Part shown: piece by piece, positions 7,556 through 17,937 of the stretch | Layout: the number at the start of each line of letters is the position of its first letter | How positions within the stretch are numbered: position 1 is the first letter of the stretch | Assembly (NCBI RefSeq): GCF_007747995.1 | Contig: NZ_CP036276.1 | Coordinates: 564,001 to 628,000 of the forward strand | Length of the DNA: 64,000 nucleotides | Direction of reading: 5' to 3' | DNA from: Symmachiella dynata | GTDB lineage: Bacteria; Planctomycetota; Planctomycetia; Planctomycetales; Planctomycetaceae | Program-made: the position numbers and the translations under genes | Notes under the pieces: model-generated | Database searches by the model: none | Seen by the model: the letters and a program-made list of their open reading frames with translations, nothing else | Told to the model about the DNA's origin: nothing

Positions 7556-10222
7556 GTGCGTTCGATTTCCTGTTTGCTTTTACTCACCGCCTGCTTCGCT
7601 GTTGCGCCGACTTTCTCTGGGGCAGATGAAAAAGCAGGACCGACTGTAGAATCGTCAGCGGCTGAACAGCGAGAGCGGGTTAAACGCGACTTGCGGGCGT
7701 TGTATACGTTTTCCGCCGGCAAGGGGGATGTGGTCCACGATCAGTCGGGGGTTCGTCCGCAACTTGATCTAAGAATCGAAAAACTTCCCGCTGTGAAATG
7801 GAAGTCGGACGGACTGCTGATTCGGTCGGCCACGAAAATCCGCTCGATCGCCCCAGCAAAAAAACTGATCGCCACGGTCAAACGGACCGGTGAAGTCACG
7901 GTCGAAGCTTGGATTGTTCCGGCCAACGATCGTCAATCCGGCCCGGCGCGGATCGTTTCCCTCTCAGCGAACCCCAGCGGACGAAACGTCACCTTGGGGC
8001 AGGACGGGAAACGCTACGACGTCCGCTTGCGAACAACCGCCACCAGCGGCAACGGACAGCCTTCGACGAGCACAGACAAAGGGGCCGCCAAAACCGAGTT
8101 GACGCACGTGGTGTATACGCGCGACATAGCGGGCAACGCGCGGATCTATATCAACGGCAAAGAGAACGTTGACAAAAAAATTGACGGACAGTTTTCGAAT
8201 TGGAGCAACGACGATCATCTGACGTTGGCGAACGAAAGTACGGGTGGCCGCCCCTGGTTGGGCACGCTGCAATTGGCCGCCCTTTACAGCCGTGCATTGA
8301 GCGCCAATGAAGTCGAACAAAACTTCCAAGCTGGACCCGTTGTTGCAGACGCAGCACCGCAGACGGCTGAGAATCATCAGGCGCAAGTTTTCGCAAACCA
8401 GGTCGCTCCCCTATTAGCCAAGCAATGCTTGGACTGCCATGATTCGTTTGCCAAAAAGGGTGGCTTGGATTTATCGCGTCAAGCATCCGCAGTAGCTGGT
8501 GGCGAAAACGGCAAGGCAATCGTACCGGGCAATTCCGCCGAGAGCCTGCTGTGGGATCAGATCGAATCCGATGCGATGCCGCCCGAAGGCGAACCGCTGA
8601 CGGCGGAGCAAAAGAAACTTCTGCAGCAATGGATCGACGATGGAGCGCATTGGTCGGTCGATTTGATCGATCCGGCCGTTTATGCCAACAACAGCCCCAG
8701 CGGCGCCGTTTGGCTGCAACGGCTGACTGTTTCGGAATACATTGCAACTGTGCGCGAAGCGGTGGGAGTCGATATTTCTCAAGAGGCCCGCGAAATCCTG
8801 CCTCCCGATTTGCGGGCCGATGGTTTTAGCAACACCGCCTATAACCTCAGCGTCGACTTCAAACATGTCGAAGCCTATGCCCGTTTGGCGGAGATCATTG
8901 TTTCGCGAATGGACGTCTTAAAGTTCGCACGTAAATTCTCCAAGAGCAAAAAACTCTCCACCGATTCCACCATGCGCAAGTTCGTCGCCAAGATGGGAAA
9001 ACGGATTTTGCGGGGGCCGCTGGATGAACGCGAAATCACTAATTTCAGCGGCATCGCCACCACGGTTGCCAGTACCGGCGGCGACTACGAGGAAGCGGTC
9101 CGCTATCTCATCGAGGCCATGTTGCAGTCGCCGCGGTTTATGTACCGAGTTGAAAATCAACAGGGGGATGGGACCGCGTGGCCGGTTGGCGGCTATGAAT
9201 TGGCGTCACGGTTGAGCTACATCCTCTGGGGTGGCCCGCCCGACAAAGAGTTATTTCGTGCTGCCGAAGCGGGCGAGTTGGGCGACCGCGCCGCTATTGA
9301 GAAACAAGTACAACGGATGTTGGACGATCCGCGCGCCATCGATCGTTCGTTGCAATTTGTCACCGAATGGCTTGATTTAGGGCGGCTGGAGAATCTCAGA
9401 CCCAACCGCGAACGATTCCCCAACTGGAACGATGCGTTGGCTGCTGATATGCGGGACGAAACCTTGGCGTTCTTCAAAGAAGTCGCCTGGACACAAAAAC
9501 GACCGCTCGCCGATTTGTTCAACGCCCAGGTGACATTCGCGACACCGCAATTGGCGGAATATTACGGAATCGAGCCGCAAGGTCCGGGATTGGAGCGTTA
9601 TGACCTGACGTCCTTGGCCCCGCGCGGCGGACTGCTGACGCAAGGCAGCGTATTGACCATGGGGGGCGACGATGCCTCGATGGTGACCCGCGGGCTGTTT
9701 GTCTTGAAAGACGTTTTGCGAGGCATGGTGAAAAGTCCTCCGCCCGGGTTGGATACGACCCCAGTCCCCTCCAGTCCGGGGTTGTCACAACGTCACATCG
9801 GCGAGCAGCGGATTGCCAATACAGCCTGCGGAGGATGTCACTCGAAATTTGAACCGCTGGCATTCGGGTTAGAGAAATACGACGGTCTCGGCGCGTTTCA
9901 CGATAAGGACGAACATGGCAACGAACTGCGTAGCGATGGTGAAGTCCTCTTTCCTGGAACGGCAAAACCGGTCAAATATCAAACGTCCGCCGAACTAATG
10001 GACCTGTTGGCCAACAGCGAACGGGTTCGCGAAACATTAACCTGGAAGCTCACACAATTCGCACTCGGCCGCCCGCTCGGCGCAGCGGATGCACCGATTG
10101 TGGGAGAGATTGATAAAGCTGCCCAACAAAACGGCGGAACCTATTCCGCTCTGATCACCGCCATCGTGATGAGCGATTTGGTACAAACCACGCGCACCGA
10201 AGCCACTCCTGTGGAGAAATAA
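7556..10222 (+). CDS. Planctomycete cytochrome c / DUF1592-type exported protein with LamG-like domain
   Basis: Encodes 888 residues from a GTG at 7556, preceded by GGAG at 9 bases; this start gives a clean signal peptide (VRSISCLLLLTACFAVAP). Residues of about 70-270 form a LamG/concanavalin-like sheet domain (VEAWIVPAND, IYINGKENVD). Then comes a cytochrome-c-like motif C291-x-x-C-H295 (CLDCH), followed by the DUF1587, DUF1595, DUF1592, DUF1588 and DUF1585 blocks in the usual order, with a second C758-x-x-C-H762 (CGGCH) in DUF1588. These large periplasmic haem proteins are a planctomycete hallmark and occur with DUF1552 proteins, as here 2 bp downstream; an electron-transfer role in degrading complex substrates is suspected but unproven. 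The frame remains open upstream to 7355, which I regard as non-coding. Confidence 0.87.
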   Translation: MRSISCLLLLTACFAVAPTFSGADEKAGPTVESSAAEQRERVKRDLRALYTFSAGKGDVVHDQSGVRPQLDLRIEKLPAVKWKSDGLLIRSATKIRSIAPAKKLIATVKRTGEVTVEAWIVPANDRQSGPARIVSLSANPSGRNVTLGQDGKRYDVRLRTTATSGNGQPSTSTDKGAAKTELTHVVYTRDIAGNARIYINGKENVDKKIDGQFSNWSNDDHLTLANESTGGRPWLGTLQLAALYSRALSANEVEQNFQAGPVVADAAPQTAENHQAQVFANQVAPLLAKQCLDCHDSFAKKGGLDLSRQASAVAGGENGKAIVPGNSAESLLWDQIESDAMPPEGEPLTAEQKKLLQQWIDDGAHWSVDLIDPAVYANNSPSGAVWLQRLTVSEYIATVREAVGVDISQEAREILPPDLRADGFSNTAYNLSVDFKHVEAYARLAEIIVSRMDVLKFARKFSKSKKLSTDSTMRKFVAKMGKRILRGPLDEREITNFSGIATTVASTGGDYEEAVRYLIEAMLQSPRFMYRVENQQGDGTAWPVGGYELASRLSYILWGGPPDKELFRAAEAGELGDRAAIEKQVQRMLDDPRAIDRSLQFVTEWLDLGRLENLRPNRERFPNWNDALAADMRDETLAFFKEVAWTQKRPLADLFNAQVTFATPQLAEYYGIEPQGPGLERYDLTSLAPRGGLLTQGSVLTMGGDDASMVTRGLFVLKDVLRGMVKSPPPGLDTTPVPSSPGLSQRHIGEQRIANTACGGCHSKFEPLAFGLEKYDGLGAFHDKDEHGNELRSDGEVLFPGTAKPVKYQTSAELMDLLANSERVRETLTWKLTQFALGRPLGAADAPIVGEIDKAAQQNGGTYSALITAIVMSDLVQTTRTEATPVEK

Positions 10223-10224
10223 CC

Positions 10225-11661
10225 ATGATGAAACAACCGATTAGCCGCCGGACGATGCTCAAAAGCGCGGGAGCTGCCACGATTGGGCTGCCGCTGTTGG
10301 AAGAGATGTTGGTCGCCCCTTCTTCAGCAGTCGCGGCTGCCACCGAGGCGACCGTGCCGGTGCGGGCGTTTAATCTCTTTTTTGGCTTAGGGATTCCCGC
10401 GCCGCTGCAAACCGAAGGCTTCGAGGGCGTGCTGGAGCCGCTCAAACCGCTCGGTGATAAATTGCTGATCATGCGCGACGTCGACCAGGTCCGCTGCGAT
10501 GAAAAAGGAATCAACGCGCATTATGACGGAGCGTCCGGTGCCTTCACAGCCGAGCCGCCCGATGGTGAAGCGAAATCGGGGGGACCGTCGATTGATCAGG
10601 TGATTCGTAATGCGCATCATCCCGACGGGATGCCAGCCGGCATGGTTCCGACGTTGATTGGCGGCACGTTCTTTCGCCGCAGTCGCGTGGGGCGGTATGT
10701 GCACAGCTACAAATCCGATGGTACGGTCGCCGCGACGATTCAGGAGTCGCCTCGCAATCTGTTCGACCGGGTCTTTGGTGCGATCTCCCTGTCGGGCGAC
10801 AACACTGACATTCGCCGACAGCGCCTCCGTCGGAGTGTGTTGGATTCGGTGATGGACGAATACAAATTCTATACCGGCGCCAACTCTCCGTTGGGAGCCG
10901 CCTCGCAGGCGCGCGTCGCCGATCACTTGGACCGAATTCGTGAGTATGAGCAACGCGCCTTTTCGCTGGCCAAAAAGGATCCCAACTCGCCCGAACTGCC
11001 GCCCCGTTCGCAATTGCTGCACGGCGGCCCAGCCGACCCCGGCGGGATGGGAATCGACATTACACTGGAAGAGCTAACCACCGAGTGGCGGTTGATGGCC
11101 GACTTGTATGCACTGGCCATCCAAATGGACCGCGTCCGCTTCGGATCGCTCACCTTCCTGGCCGCCGGTGAACGGATCCGTCTGACCGGCGATTACGAAT
11201 ACAATGGAAAGCAGCGATGGCAATTCGACGATGCCAAGCACCTAAACGCCAGCGGCGACAAAGGGTGCAGCCACGAATGGTGGCATAAGTTCAACCCCGA
11301 AAAAGAAAACGAAGCGCTGCGAGCGCACGCGCATCTAAAAATGCGTGAGGTCGCTTATTTCCTGGAGCGGCTGACGGGTGACGATGCGACCGAAGCCAAC
11401 GGCAAGACGATTTTGGAAAACTCGTTGATCACCATCTCCACCGAATCAGGTGATGGTCGACACAATAACACCAAGCGCGAGTTGTCCGGTGTCTTTCACG
11501 CGATCACCGGCGCAAACGGTCGGTTCAAGACCGGTCAGTTCCTGGATGTCGGCGCCGAGGGATTGGACGTCTATAATAGTATGCTGACCGCGATGGGCTG
11601 TACCGAGCGACTGGGTCCGCAGGACCGCGAAGTTCGTCCCGTCGACGCGATCCGCGCCTGA
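10225..11661 (+). CDS. DUF1552-family exported protein (Tat-type leader)
   Basis: Encodes 478 residues. It begins with SRRTMLKSAGAATIG, a twin-arginine-like leader, so it is probably exported folded. The body matches the DUF1552 pattern: an early NLFFGLGIPAP, the GPSIDQV block, an arginine-rich central region and TISTESGDG near the end. The fold is thought to be related to alkaline phosphatase/sulfatase-like DUF1501 proteins, but activity is unknown. GGAG precedes the ATG by 8 bases and only 2 bp separate it from the DUF1592 gene, so the two form one transcript and probably one functional pair. Confidence 0.87.
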   Translation: MMKQPISRRTMLKSAGAATIGLPLLEEMLVAPSSAVAAATEATVPVRAFNLFFGLGIPAPLQTEGFEGVLEPLKPLGDKLLIMRDVDQVRCDEKGINAHYDGASGAFTAEPPDGEAKSGGPSIDQVIRNAHHPDGMPAGMVPTLIGGTFFRRSRVGRYVHSYKSDGTVAATIQESPRNLFDRVFGAISLSGDNTDIRRQRLRRSVLDSVMDEYKFYTGANSPLGAASQARVADHLDRIREYEQRAFSLAKKDPNSPELPPRSQLLHGGPADPGGMGIDITLEELTTEWRLMADLYALAIQMDRVRFGSLTFLAAGERIRLTGDYEYNGKQRWQFDDAKHLNASGDKGCSHEWWHKFNPEKENEALRAHAHLKMREVAYFLERLTGDDATEANGKTILENSLITISTESGDGRHNNTKRELSGVFHAITGANGRFKTGQFLDVGAEGLDVYNSMLTAMGCTERLGPQDREVRPVDAIRA

Positions 11662-11756
11662 GTCGGTTTCGAGGTGAGACATTCCTAGAACCGGTCGTTG
11701 GGCATTTCGTGGTCGCGTATCAAGAGAAGTCACCTCGACCAACGCTCAGGAATTCT

Positions 11757-14666
11757 ATGAACCGCCTCATTGTATTTCTATTCGTCGTTGTTGCCGGTTG
11801 GCCCTGTTTGGAAATTGCAGCGGCCGAAACCAGCCCGCCGCGTCCTAACATTCTGTTCATTCTGGCGGACGACCTGGCTTGGTCGGACCTGGGGTGTTAC
11901 GGACATCCCTGGCACGAAACGCCGCATCTGGATCGCTTGGCCGCCGACGGGATGCGGTTCACCAATGGCTATGCGCCGGCGCCGATCTGTTCGGCATCGC
12001 GGGCGAGTTTCATGACTGGCAAAACGCCGGCGCGGTTGCACTTTGAATTCGTGACCAAAAACCAGCCGGGACGACCGCAGCACCGCGGCGGTCAATTGAT
12101 GCGCTCCCCGCCCTATACTTTAAATCTACCGCTCGCCGAACGGACAGTGGCGGAGCGACTGGGCGACGCCGGATATCACACAGCGTTCTTTGGCAAATGG
12201 CATCTCAACGCGCACCACGGCCGTTATCTTGGTTGGAGTCCTACGCACGGTCCGCAACAACAGGGTTTTCAAACAGCCGTTGAGGATTTCGGCAGTCATC
12301 CCTACAGCTACGGAAAGGGCAAAAAGCCCACACCGATCACCGAGGCGGGACAGTTCCCGGTCGATTCTATGACCAACAAGGCTGCGGCGTTTTTGCAAGG
12401 TGAACATGATGCTCCGTTTTTTTTAATGGCTTCGCACTTTTACGTGCACACACCGGTTAAGACCCCGTGCGAATGGTTGCTCAAAAAGTACGACGAAAAA
12501 ATTCCCGCCGCTGCGCCCAATCGCAAAAAGCAGATCGCTTATGCGGCGTTCTTGGAAACCTTGGATCACTATGTGGGACAGTTGCTCGCGGCGCTCGATG
12601 CGTCGGGGCATCGCGACGACACATTCGTCGTGTTCACATCGGATAACGGCGGACATCCTGAATTCGCCGGCAATGGCCCGCTGCGCGGCTCGAAATGGAA
12701 TCTTTACGAAGGGGGAGTTCGCGTGCCCTTCATCGTCCGCCGTCCCGGACAAGTTCCCACCGGGACCACCAATTCGACCCCGGTCATCGGTTATGACCTG
12801 TTACCCACCTTCGCCGCCATGGCCAAAGCACCGGTCGACGTTGCCGCGGAGAAATTAGATGGGCAAGACCTGACAGCGGTCTTTGAAAAGACAGAGCAGG
12901 GCCCCGACCGGTCGTTGTACTGGCATTTCCCGTATTACCATCCGGAAAAAGGCTATGAAAAAGCACAGGCGGACATTGGCGTCAACGACTTTGCCGTCAG
13001 TCAAACCCACCCGCATTCGGCGGTCCGCTCCGGTAAATACAAAATGCTCTTCTTTCACGAAGACCAACGTACCGAGCTATATGACCTGAGCGAAGACATC
13101 GGCGAACAACAGGACATTGTTCAAAAAACGCCAGCAGTCGCCAACGAGATGCGGCAACTGCTAACGACGTATCTCGACGATGCCGACGCCCGTCTGCCAC
13201 GACCGCTGCAAACCAAAGCCAGTGGAGCAAACGCCGCACCGACTATAAAACCACGGAAGCCGAATATTCTGTTTGTCTATACGGATGACCAAGCCCCCTG
13301 GGGTTTCGGCGCAGCAGGCAACCCGCAGGCGCATACGCCGAATATTGATCGTCTCGCCGACCAAGGCGCGCGGTTCACCAATGCCTTTGTCACCACACCG
13401 GTCTGTTCGCCGGCGCGGGCCTCGTTGATGACCAGTCGTTATGCAAGCGAATATGGCATCCTCGATTTCATTCCGCATCCCCGCCATAAACTGTATGAAG
13501 CGGACAAACAAATCGGCCTTGATCCCCGCAGTGTCACCTTTGCCGAGGTTCTCAAAGAAAGCGGTTATGCGACCGGCTTGATCGGCAAATGGCATTTGGG
13601 CGATTGGACGGCTGCGGGACATCGTGACTACCATCCCACGCAGCACGGTTTCGATTATTTCATGGGACTGACCGGCGGCGGCACAACGCCTGACGACCCG
13701 CCGCTCGAAGAGCACGGGGAGGTTCGCAAATTCCAGGGGCTAACGACCGACATCCTCACCGACCGGGCGATTTCGTATATCAAGGACCATGCGGAGGAAC
13801 CGTTTTTACTCTGTTTGAATTATCGCGCGCCGCACGGTCGTTGGTTGCCGGTGGCCGATGAAGATTGGGCACCGTATGAAGACCTCGATCCTATCTTGCC
13901 GCATCCTGATTATCCCGATCTGGATGTGAAATTGGTCAAACGCAAGATGCGCGAGTATCTGGCAAGTATCTCCGGCGTGGATCGCAATTTGGGCCGCGTA
14001 TTACGCACCCTTGATGCCTTGGATATCGCCGATGAGACCGTGGTGATCTATACCTCGGACCACGGCTACAACATGGGCCACAACGGCATTCATCACAAAG
14101 GCAATGGGGTTTGGGCGACGAAGACTAGGCCGCCGTCGACAAAGAACATCAACGGCAAGTACCGCCCCAACCTGTACGACAATTCGCTGAAGGTCCCCGC
14201 AATCGTCCGTTGGCCGAGAGTGGTCAAACCGGGGACGGTGATCGAGGATTCAACGACCAGCTTGGATTGGTATCCCTCGTTGGTCGAAATGGCCGGTGCG
14301 ACATTACCAGAACAACACACTGTCCGTGGCCGCAGTTTGGTGCCGCTACTTCGTGGCGAATCGGTGCCCGATTGGGATCAAAATGTCTATGCCGAGTACA
14401 GTATGATCAACTATTGCCGCGCGTTCATGCGAACCTACCGCACGCCGGAGTGGAAACTGGTCCGCGACTTCCTCGATCCGGCGCGTGATGAACTCTACCA
14501 CCTCAGCGTCGATCCTGAAGAACGGGTGAATCTGATCGGCGAAGACCGGCCCGAGATTCACAAAATCATTGCTCACCTCGACCGTGAAATCCGCCGCAAC
14601 ATGCAAGACATCAACGACCCGTTGCTCGACACGATCCAACAAAAACCGACCGGAGTCACTCCATGA
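11757..14666 (+). CDS. Exported double sulfatase (two sulfatase domains in one chain)
   Basis: Encodes 969 residues from ATG 11757 (AGG 6 bases before it; signal peptide MNRLIVFLFVVVAGW). Two complete sulfatase-type domains lie head to tail. Domain 1 (about 25-480) has PNILFILADDLAWSD, the formylglycine motif C78-S-A-S-R with following TGK, and GKWHLN. Domain 2 (about 500-960) restarts with PNILFVYTDDQAPWG, has C550-S-P-A-R and GKWHLGDW, and has no signal peptide of its own. Both cysteines should be converted to formylglycine for sulfate-ester cleavage, and both domains keep the metal-binding DD near their start. The linker (about 478-497) is Ala/Lys-rich. It lies 95 bp after the DUF1552 gene and overlaps the next sulfatase by ATGA. 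A misassembly or missed stop between the halves is not suggested, since the frame is continuous. Confidence 0.87.
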   Translation: MNRLIVFLFVVVAGWPCLEIAAAETSPPRPNILFILADDLAWSDLGCYGHPWHETPHLDRLAADGMRFTNGYAPAPICSASRASFMTGKTPARLHFEFVTKNQPGRPQHRGGQLMRSPPYTLNLPLAERTVAERLGDAGYHTAFFGKWHLNAHHGRYLGWSPTHGPQQQGFQTAVEDFGSHPYSYGKGKKPTPITEAGQFPVDSMTNKAAAFLQGEHDAPFFLMASHFYVHTPVKTPCEWLLKKYDEKIPAAAPNRKKQIAYAAFLETLDHYVGQLLAALDASGHRDDTFVVFTSDNGGHPEFAGNGPLRGSKWNLYEGGVRVPFIVRRPGQVPTGTTNSTPVIGYDLLPTFAAMAKAPVDVAAEKLDGQDLTAVFEKTEQGPDRSLYWHFPYYHPEKGYEKAQADIGVNDFAVSQTHPHSAVRSGKYKMLFFHEDQRTELYDLSEDIGEQQDIVQKTPAVANEMRQLLTTYLDDADARLPRPLQTKASGANAAPTIKPRKPNILFVYTDDQAPWGFGAAGNPQAHTPNIDRLADQGARFTNAFVTTPVCSPARASLMTSRYASEYGILDFIPHPRHKLYEADKQIGLDPRSVTFAEVLKESGYATGLIGKWHLGDWTAAGHRDYHPTQHGFDYFMGLTGGGTTPDDPPLEEHGEVRKFQGLTTDILTDRAISYIKDHAEEPFLLCLNYRAPHGRWLPVADEDWAPYEDLDPILPHPDYPDLDVKLVKRKMREYLASISGVDRNLGRVLRTLDALDIADETVVIYTSDHGYNMGHNGIHHKGNGVWATKTRPPSTKNINGKYRPNLYDNSLKVPAIVRWPRVVKPGTVIEDSTTSLDWYPSLVEMAGATLPEQHTVRGRSLVPLLRGESVPDWDQNVYAEYSMINYCRAFMRTYRTPEWKLVRDFLDPARDELYHLSVDPEERVNLIGEDRPEIHKIIAHLDREIRRNMQDINDPLLDTIQQKPTGVTP

Positions 14667-16051
14667 GACGATACGCCCTGTTTGTCGCGTGCATGTGGAT
14701 GACACTCGTCGGGCCGTCGCAGGTAACGGCCGAAAAGAACGCGGTTCGGCCGCCGAATTTCCTCGTCATCCTCGCCGACGACTTGGGGCGGGAGTTGTTG
14801 GATTGTTACGGCGGGCAATCCCGCTATGAAACGCCGCGGATCAATCAATTGGCCGCCGACGGCATGCGGTTTAAGCATTGCTATGCGACGCCGCTGTGCA
14901 CGCCCAGCCGGGTGGAGATTCTGACCGGACGGTATAGCTTTCGCAATTACGTCGCCTGGGGCGCATTAGAGCCGGGCGAAATCACCTTTGCCAATCACCT
15001 AAAAGACGCGGGGTATGCGACCGCCTTTGCCGGCAAGTGGCACCTGGGGGGCTGGTCTTCGAAGCCGCCGCGGATCGTCCAAGCTGGGTTCGAGGAGTTT
15101 TGTTCCTATGATTCGGTTCAACTGTTGGCGGATTCGAAGCGCGGGCGGGGAAATCGTTTCTGGGGCGGCACGATCGATCGCAACGGCAGGCAGACAAAAC
15201 TCGACCGTTACGGTCCTGATGTGAATTGTGATTTCCTGGTGGACTTTATCCGTCGTCACCATGAGACCCCGTTTCTGGCCTACTATTGTTTAACGCCGAT
15301 GCACCGGCCGTTTCACCCCACGCCCGAGCATCCTGATGCGCCTGCAGCGGGGGAGGATCCGCCGGAGGCGTGGAGGGGTAGTCGCGGCGATGCCAAAAAC
15401 TATGCCGCCATGCTCCGCTATACCGACAAGCTGATCGGGCGTTTACTCGATACGCTCCAAGAGCAAGGGATCGCCGAGAACACCGTTGTGATTTTTACAT
15501 CCGACAACGGCACCGACAACAAAGGGGAAGCCAAGACGATCCGTACAAAATTCCGTGACCGGATGGTCAGCGGTGGCAAGTATTTCCCGATCGAGTTGGG
15601 GGTCAATGTACCGTTGATTGTACATTGGCCGCAGCGAACCACACCGGGCCGCGTCTCGGAGGAATTGGTCGATCTTACCGACTTGCTACCGACGATTCGC
15701 AAAATTGCGGGGGCGAAGAAAAACGAGGGCCGCCCGACCGACGGCGTCAGTCTGGTCCCCCATCTCACCGGCCAAGCAGAGCACGATAAGTCGTTCATTT
15801 ATACCTGGGGGAATTTCGACCACAGCTCGAAAAGGTATAAAGCCCCGGCACAATACGCAGAGACATTTCTACACGTCGTCCGCGATAAAAACTGGAAACT
15901 CTATAGTGACGGCCGGTTGTTTGATCTTTCGCAAGACTTTTTCGAAGAACATGCAATCCCCGCTGAAACCGACCCCACCACCGACGCCGTTCGAACTCGG
16001 TTGCGAAAATCGCTGTCCGAATTGCGAGCGACGCCGCCGAAGAAGTTTTAG
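14663..16051 (+). CDS. Exported sulfatase
   Basis: Encodes 462 residues with signal peptide MRRYALFVACMWMTLVGPS. It carries FLVILADDLGRELLD, the formylglycine signature C79-T-P-S-R-x-x-x-L-T-G, GKWHLGGW and FTSDNGTDNKGEA, so all core sulfatase elements are present. It should hydrolyse sulfate esters in the periplasm, probably on a glycan. Its start codon overlaps the stop of the double sulfatase (ATGA), with GGAG 7 bases upstream, so it is translationally coupled and ends the rightward operon that starts at 7556. Its stop lies only 15 bp from the convergent HINT gene stop. Confidence 0.9.
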   Translation: MRRYALFVACMWMTLVGPSQVTAEKNAVRPPNFLVILADDLGRELLDCYGGQSRYETPRINQLAADGMRFKHCYATPLCTPSRVEILTGRYSFRNYVAWGALEPGEITFANHLKDAGYATAFAGKWHLGGWSSKPPRIVQAGFEEFCSYDSVQLLADSKRGRGNRFWGGTIDRNGRQTKLDRYGPDVNCDFLVDFIRRHHETPFLAYYCLTPMHRPFHPTPEHPDAPAAGEDPPEAWRGSRGDAKNYAAMLRYTDKLIGRLLDTLQEQGIAENTVVIFTSDNGTDNKGEAKTIRTKFRDRMVSGGKYFPIELGVNVPLIVHWPQRTTPGRVSEELVDLTDLLPTIRKIAGAKKNEGRPTDGVSLVPHLTGQAEHDKSFIYTWGNFDHSSKRYKAPAQYAETFLHVVRDKNWKLYSDGRLFDLSQDFFEEHAIPAETDPTTDAVRTRLRKSLSELRATPPKKF

Positions 16052-16066
16052 TCTCAGACTTGGGAT

Positions 16067-17821
16067 CTAGCGGGCCGTCAGTTCTTCTCGCATCAATCCC
16101 GGCACGATGGCATTGGTTGGTTCGCGAATGGCGTTGTCGTGGCTGAGCACCATGCCGCGGCCGACGAAGTATGTGTGGAAATCGGCAACGACGAGGTTAT
16201 AGACCTTCTCCGCTGCCCCGCCGGAGATCGCTGCCACTTTCTGCGAGCCGATGACAGTGTGCAACACATTGCCCGCTGCTAGGTTTTTGGCCATCGTCCA
16301 TCCGTGTCCGGAATGCCAGAAGGGATGTCCGCCGGTACACACCAGGGTTTCGCCTCCCTGGAGCAAGATCGTCTTGAGTTCTTGGGGAGTCCGCTGCGTG
16401 GGACGCAGGACCGGTTTGTACATCAGTTCGCCGGTCTCGATATTCTTGGAAAGCACCCGGTCACCGGCACGGATCTTTTCAATCGCCACAAACCCCTCAT
16501 CCGTCCAGACGGGTGTTCCTGCCTGAAAACATTCGGCCGTCGGTGTGTATTGTTGATAACCTTGATCAAAACTGAAATAGTTTTGATTGTAACTGAGATC
16601 AACAGGCTTTTCGCCCACCTCGGTATCCTGTTCTGAATTCCACCATGCCCACCATTTCTGAGGCGAATTCGAAACGTCTACCTCAGAAATGGCTGCCAGG
16701 ACCGTATAGATGCGGGCATTGTCTTTTTGGGCTTGTGCATTGATTTGCCGAGTCGTTTCCTTTTGCCGCCGTGAAATATCCTCAGCAAACCGCCGACTGG
16801 ATGCGGTATTCATATCTGTTGGTCCGATGAAGTCGATCGTCGATTCCACAACCAGTGCTCGTTTTTGATATTGCTGTTCGCGGTAGTAGACCTGTCGGAT
16901 AAACGCCGAGCCGTTGCGATAACTGGCTTCGATGTCGGTCTCAATCGGTGTGGTCAGTCGGCCTAACAACTCGGGAACCGATTGTTTGTGCGGCTTGTTC
17001 TGCAGTTCTTCGATGGCGGCGTCTCGAACACGGCTGTTGTTGGCTGCGATGGCGACGTCGACAAGGGCATGGGCCGCTTGGTAGACAGTCATTTGTCCAA
17101 ACGTACGCGTGGCTGCCAATTCTTCGGGCTCTTGGCCGCGGAAGAACAATTGCTCCATCGCGTAAACCGCCTCCGGATCGGTAATCGCCGCCAGTTCTTT
17201 TTCTGCTTTTTTGCGTCGGCGTTCGGAAGGAGAACTCAAACCGTTGCGAATCTTTAGGATGCGTGGCTGCCAACGATTCAGTGCGGCGGCGCGGGTTTGC
17301 TGTTCCTCTTTAAACATTTCTATCTGTTGAGGGCTAAGCCATATTCCGCCGATCATTCGATAGCCGAGTCGTCTGCGGACGGCCTCGGATGTTGGTTGAA
17401 TTTCCAACGCTTCCACGAGGTGAGCCCGCTCCTGATCCCAGAGTCGGTGTGTCCGGCACCAATCGGCCAGCTTGAGGCGTTCCTCGAATGACTCTCCCGC
17501 GTCACTGCGGCGCTGGCGATATTCACTGCGCAGCGCTAAAAGTTTGTCGGAGGTGGGCTGCTGATCGTACGCGACCCAGCCGGCGTGGGTTCGTACTTGT
17601 CCCGACTGCCAACGCGCCGGCGCATCGCGTTTCGAATTGCCCAGCACGCCTTGGAGTAACTCGGCACGGTTTGCCACGCCTCCATCGACTTCCAAGCGGA
17701 GCACCTGCGCCAGCGTCTCCCGCGAATTGCGCGAGACCGGACGCTCAGCAACCACGACAGCCGTACTGGATAATCCGGCAACGACCACAATGATCATGAT
17801 CTGTGTTGAGCACTTCAGCAT
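16067..17821 (-). CDS. Exported HINT-module protein, copy 1
   Basis: Encodes 584 residues from ATG 17821, with AGGTGG 5 bases before it; residues 1-26 form a signal peptide. The middle (about 90-330) is helical and repeat-like: a TPR-like stretch (WCRTHRLWDQERAHLVEALE), a WLSPQQ element, and HEAT-like helices (AVYAMEQLF, AAHALVDVA). A linker of about 100 residues follows. Cys431 then opens a HINT module (CFQAGTPVWT) with the block-B histidine in CTGGHPFW and a closing HTYFVGRGMVLSHDN. HINT domains self-process at the first cysteine. Only 21 residues follow the final Asn563, so no toxin or other cargo domain is attached. Copy 2 lies 116 bp upstream and has exactly the same length. Confidence 0.82.
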   Translation of the reverse strand: MLKCSTQIMIIVVVAGLSSTAVVVAERPVSRNSRETLAQVLRLEVDGGVANRAELLQGVLGNSKRDAPARWQSGQVRTHAGWVAYDQQPTSDKLLALRSEYRQRRSDAGESFEERLKLADWCRTHRLWDQERAHLVEALEIQPTSEAVRRRLGYRMIGGIWLSPQQIEMFKEEQQTRAAALNRWQPRILKIRNGLSSPSERRRKKAEKELAAITDPEAVYAMEQLFFRGQEPEELAATRTFGQMTVYQAAHALVDVAIAANNSRVRDAAIEELQNKPHKQSVPELLGRLTTPIETDIEASYRNGSAFIRQVYYREQQYQKRALVVESTIDFIGPTDMNTASSRRFAEDISRRQKETTRQINAQAQKDNARIYTVLAAISEVDVSNSPQKWWAWWNSEQDTEVGEKPVDLSYNQNYFSFDQGYQQYTPTAECFQAGTPVWTDEGFVAIEKIRAGDRVLSKNIETGELMYKPVLRPTQRTPQELKTILLQGGETLVCTGGHPFWHSGHGWTMAKNLAAGNVLHTVIGSQKVAAISGGAAEKVYNLVVADFHTYFVGRGMVLSHDNAIREPTNAIVPGLMREELTAR

Positions 17822-17937
17822 GGTATCCACCTTTCCCTGCGCTTTCGCGAGTATAGTGATTCTTGGTATCAGCTGCGGCAGCGGCGTTTGGTTTCGCATT
17901 GTCTTAAAGGACTTGGGGCAAACCGGCAGCGCAGTGA

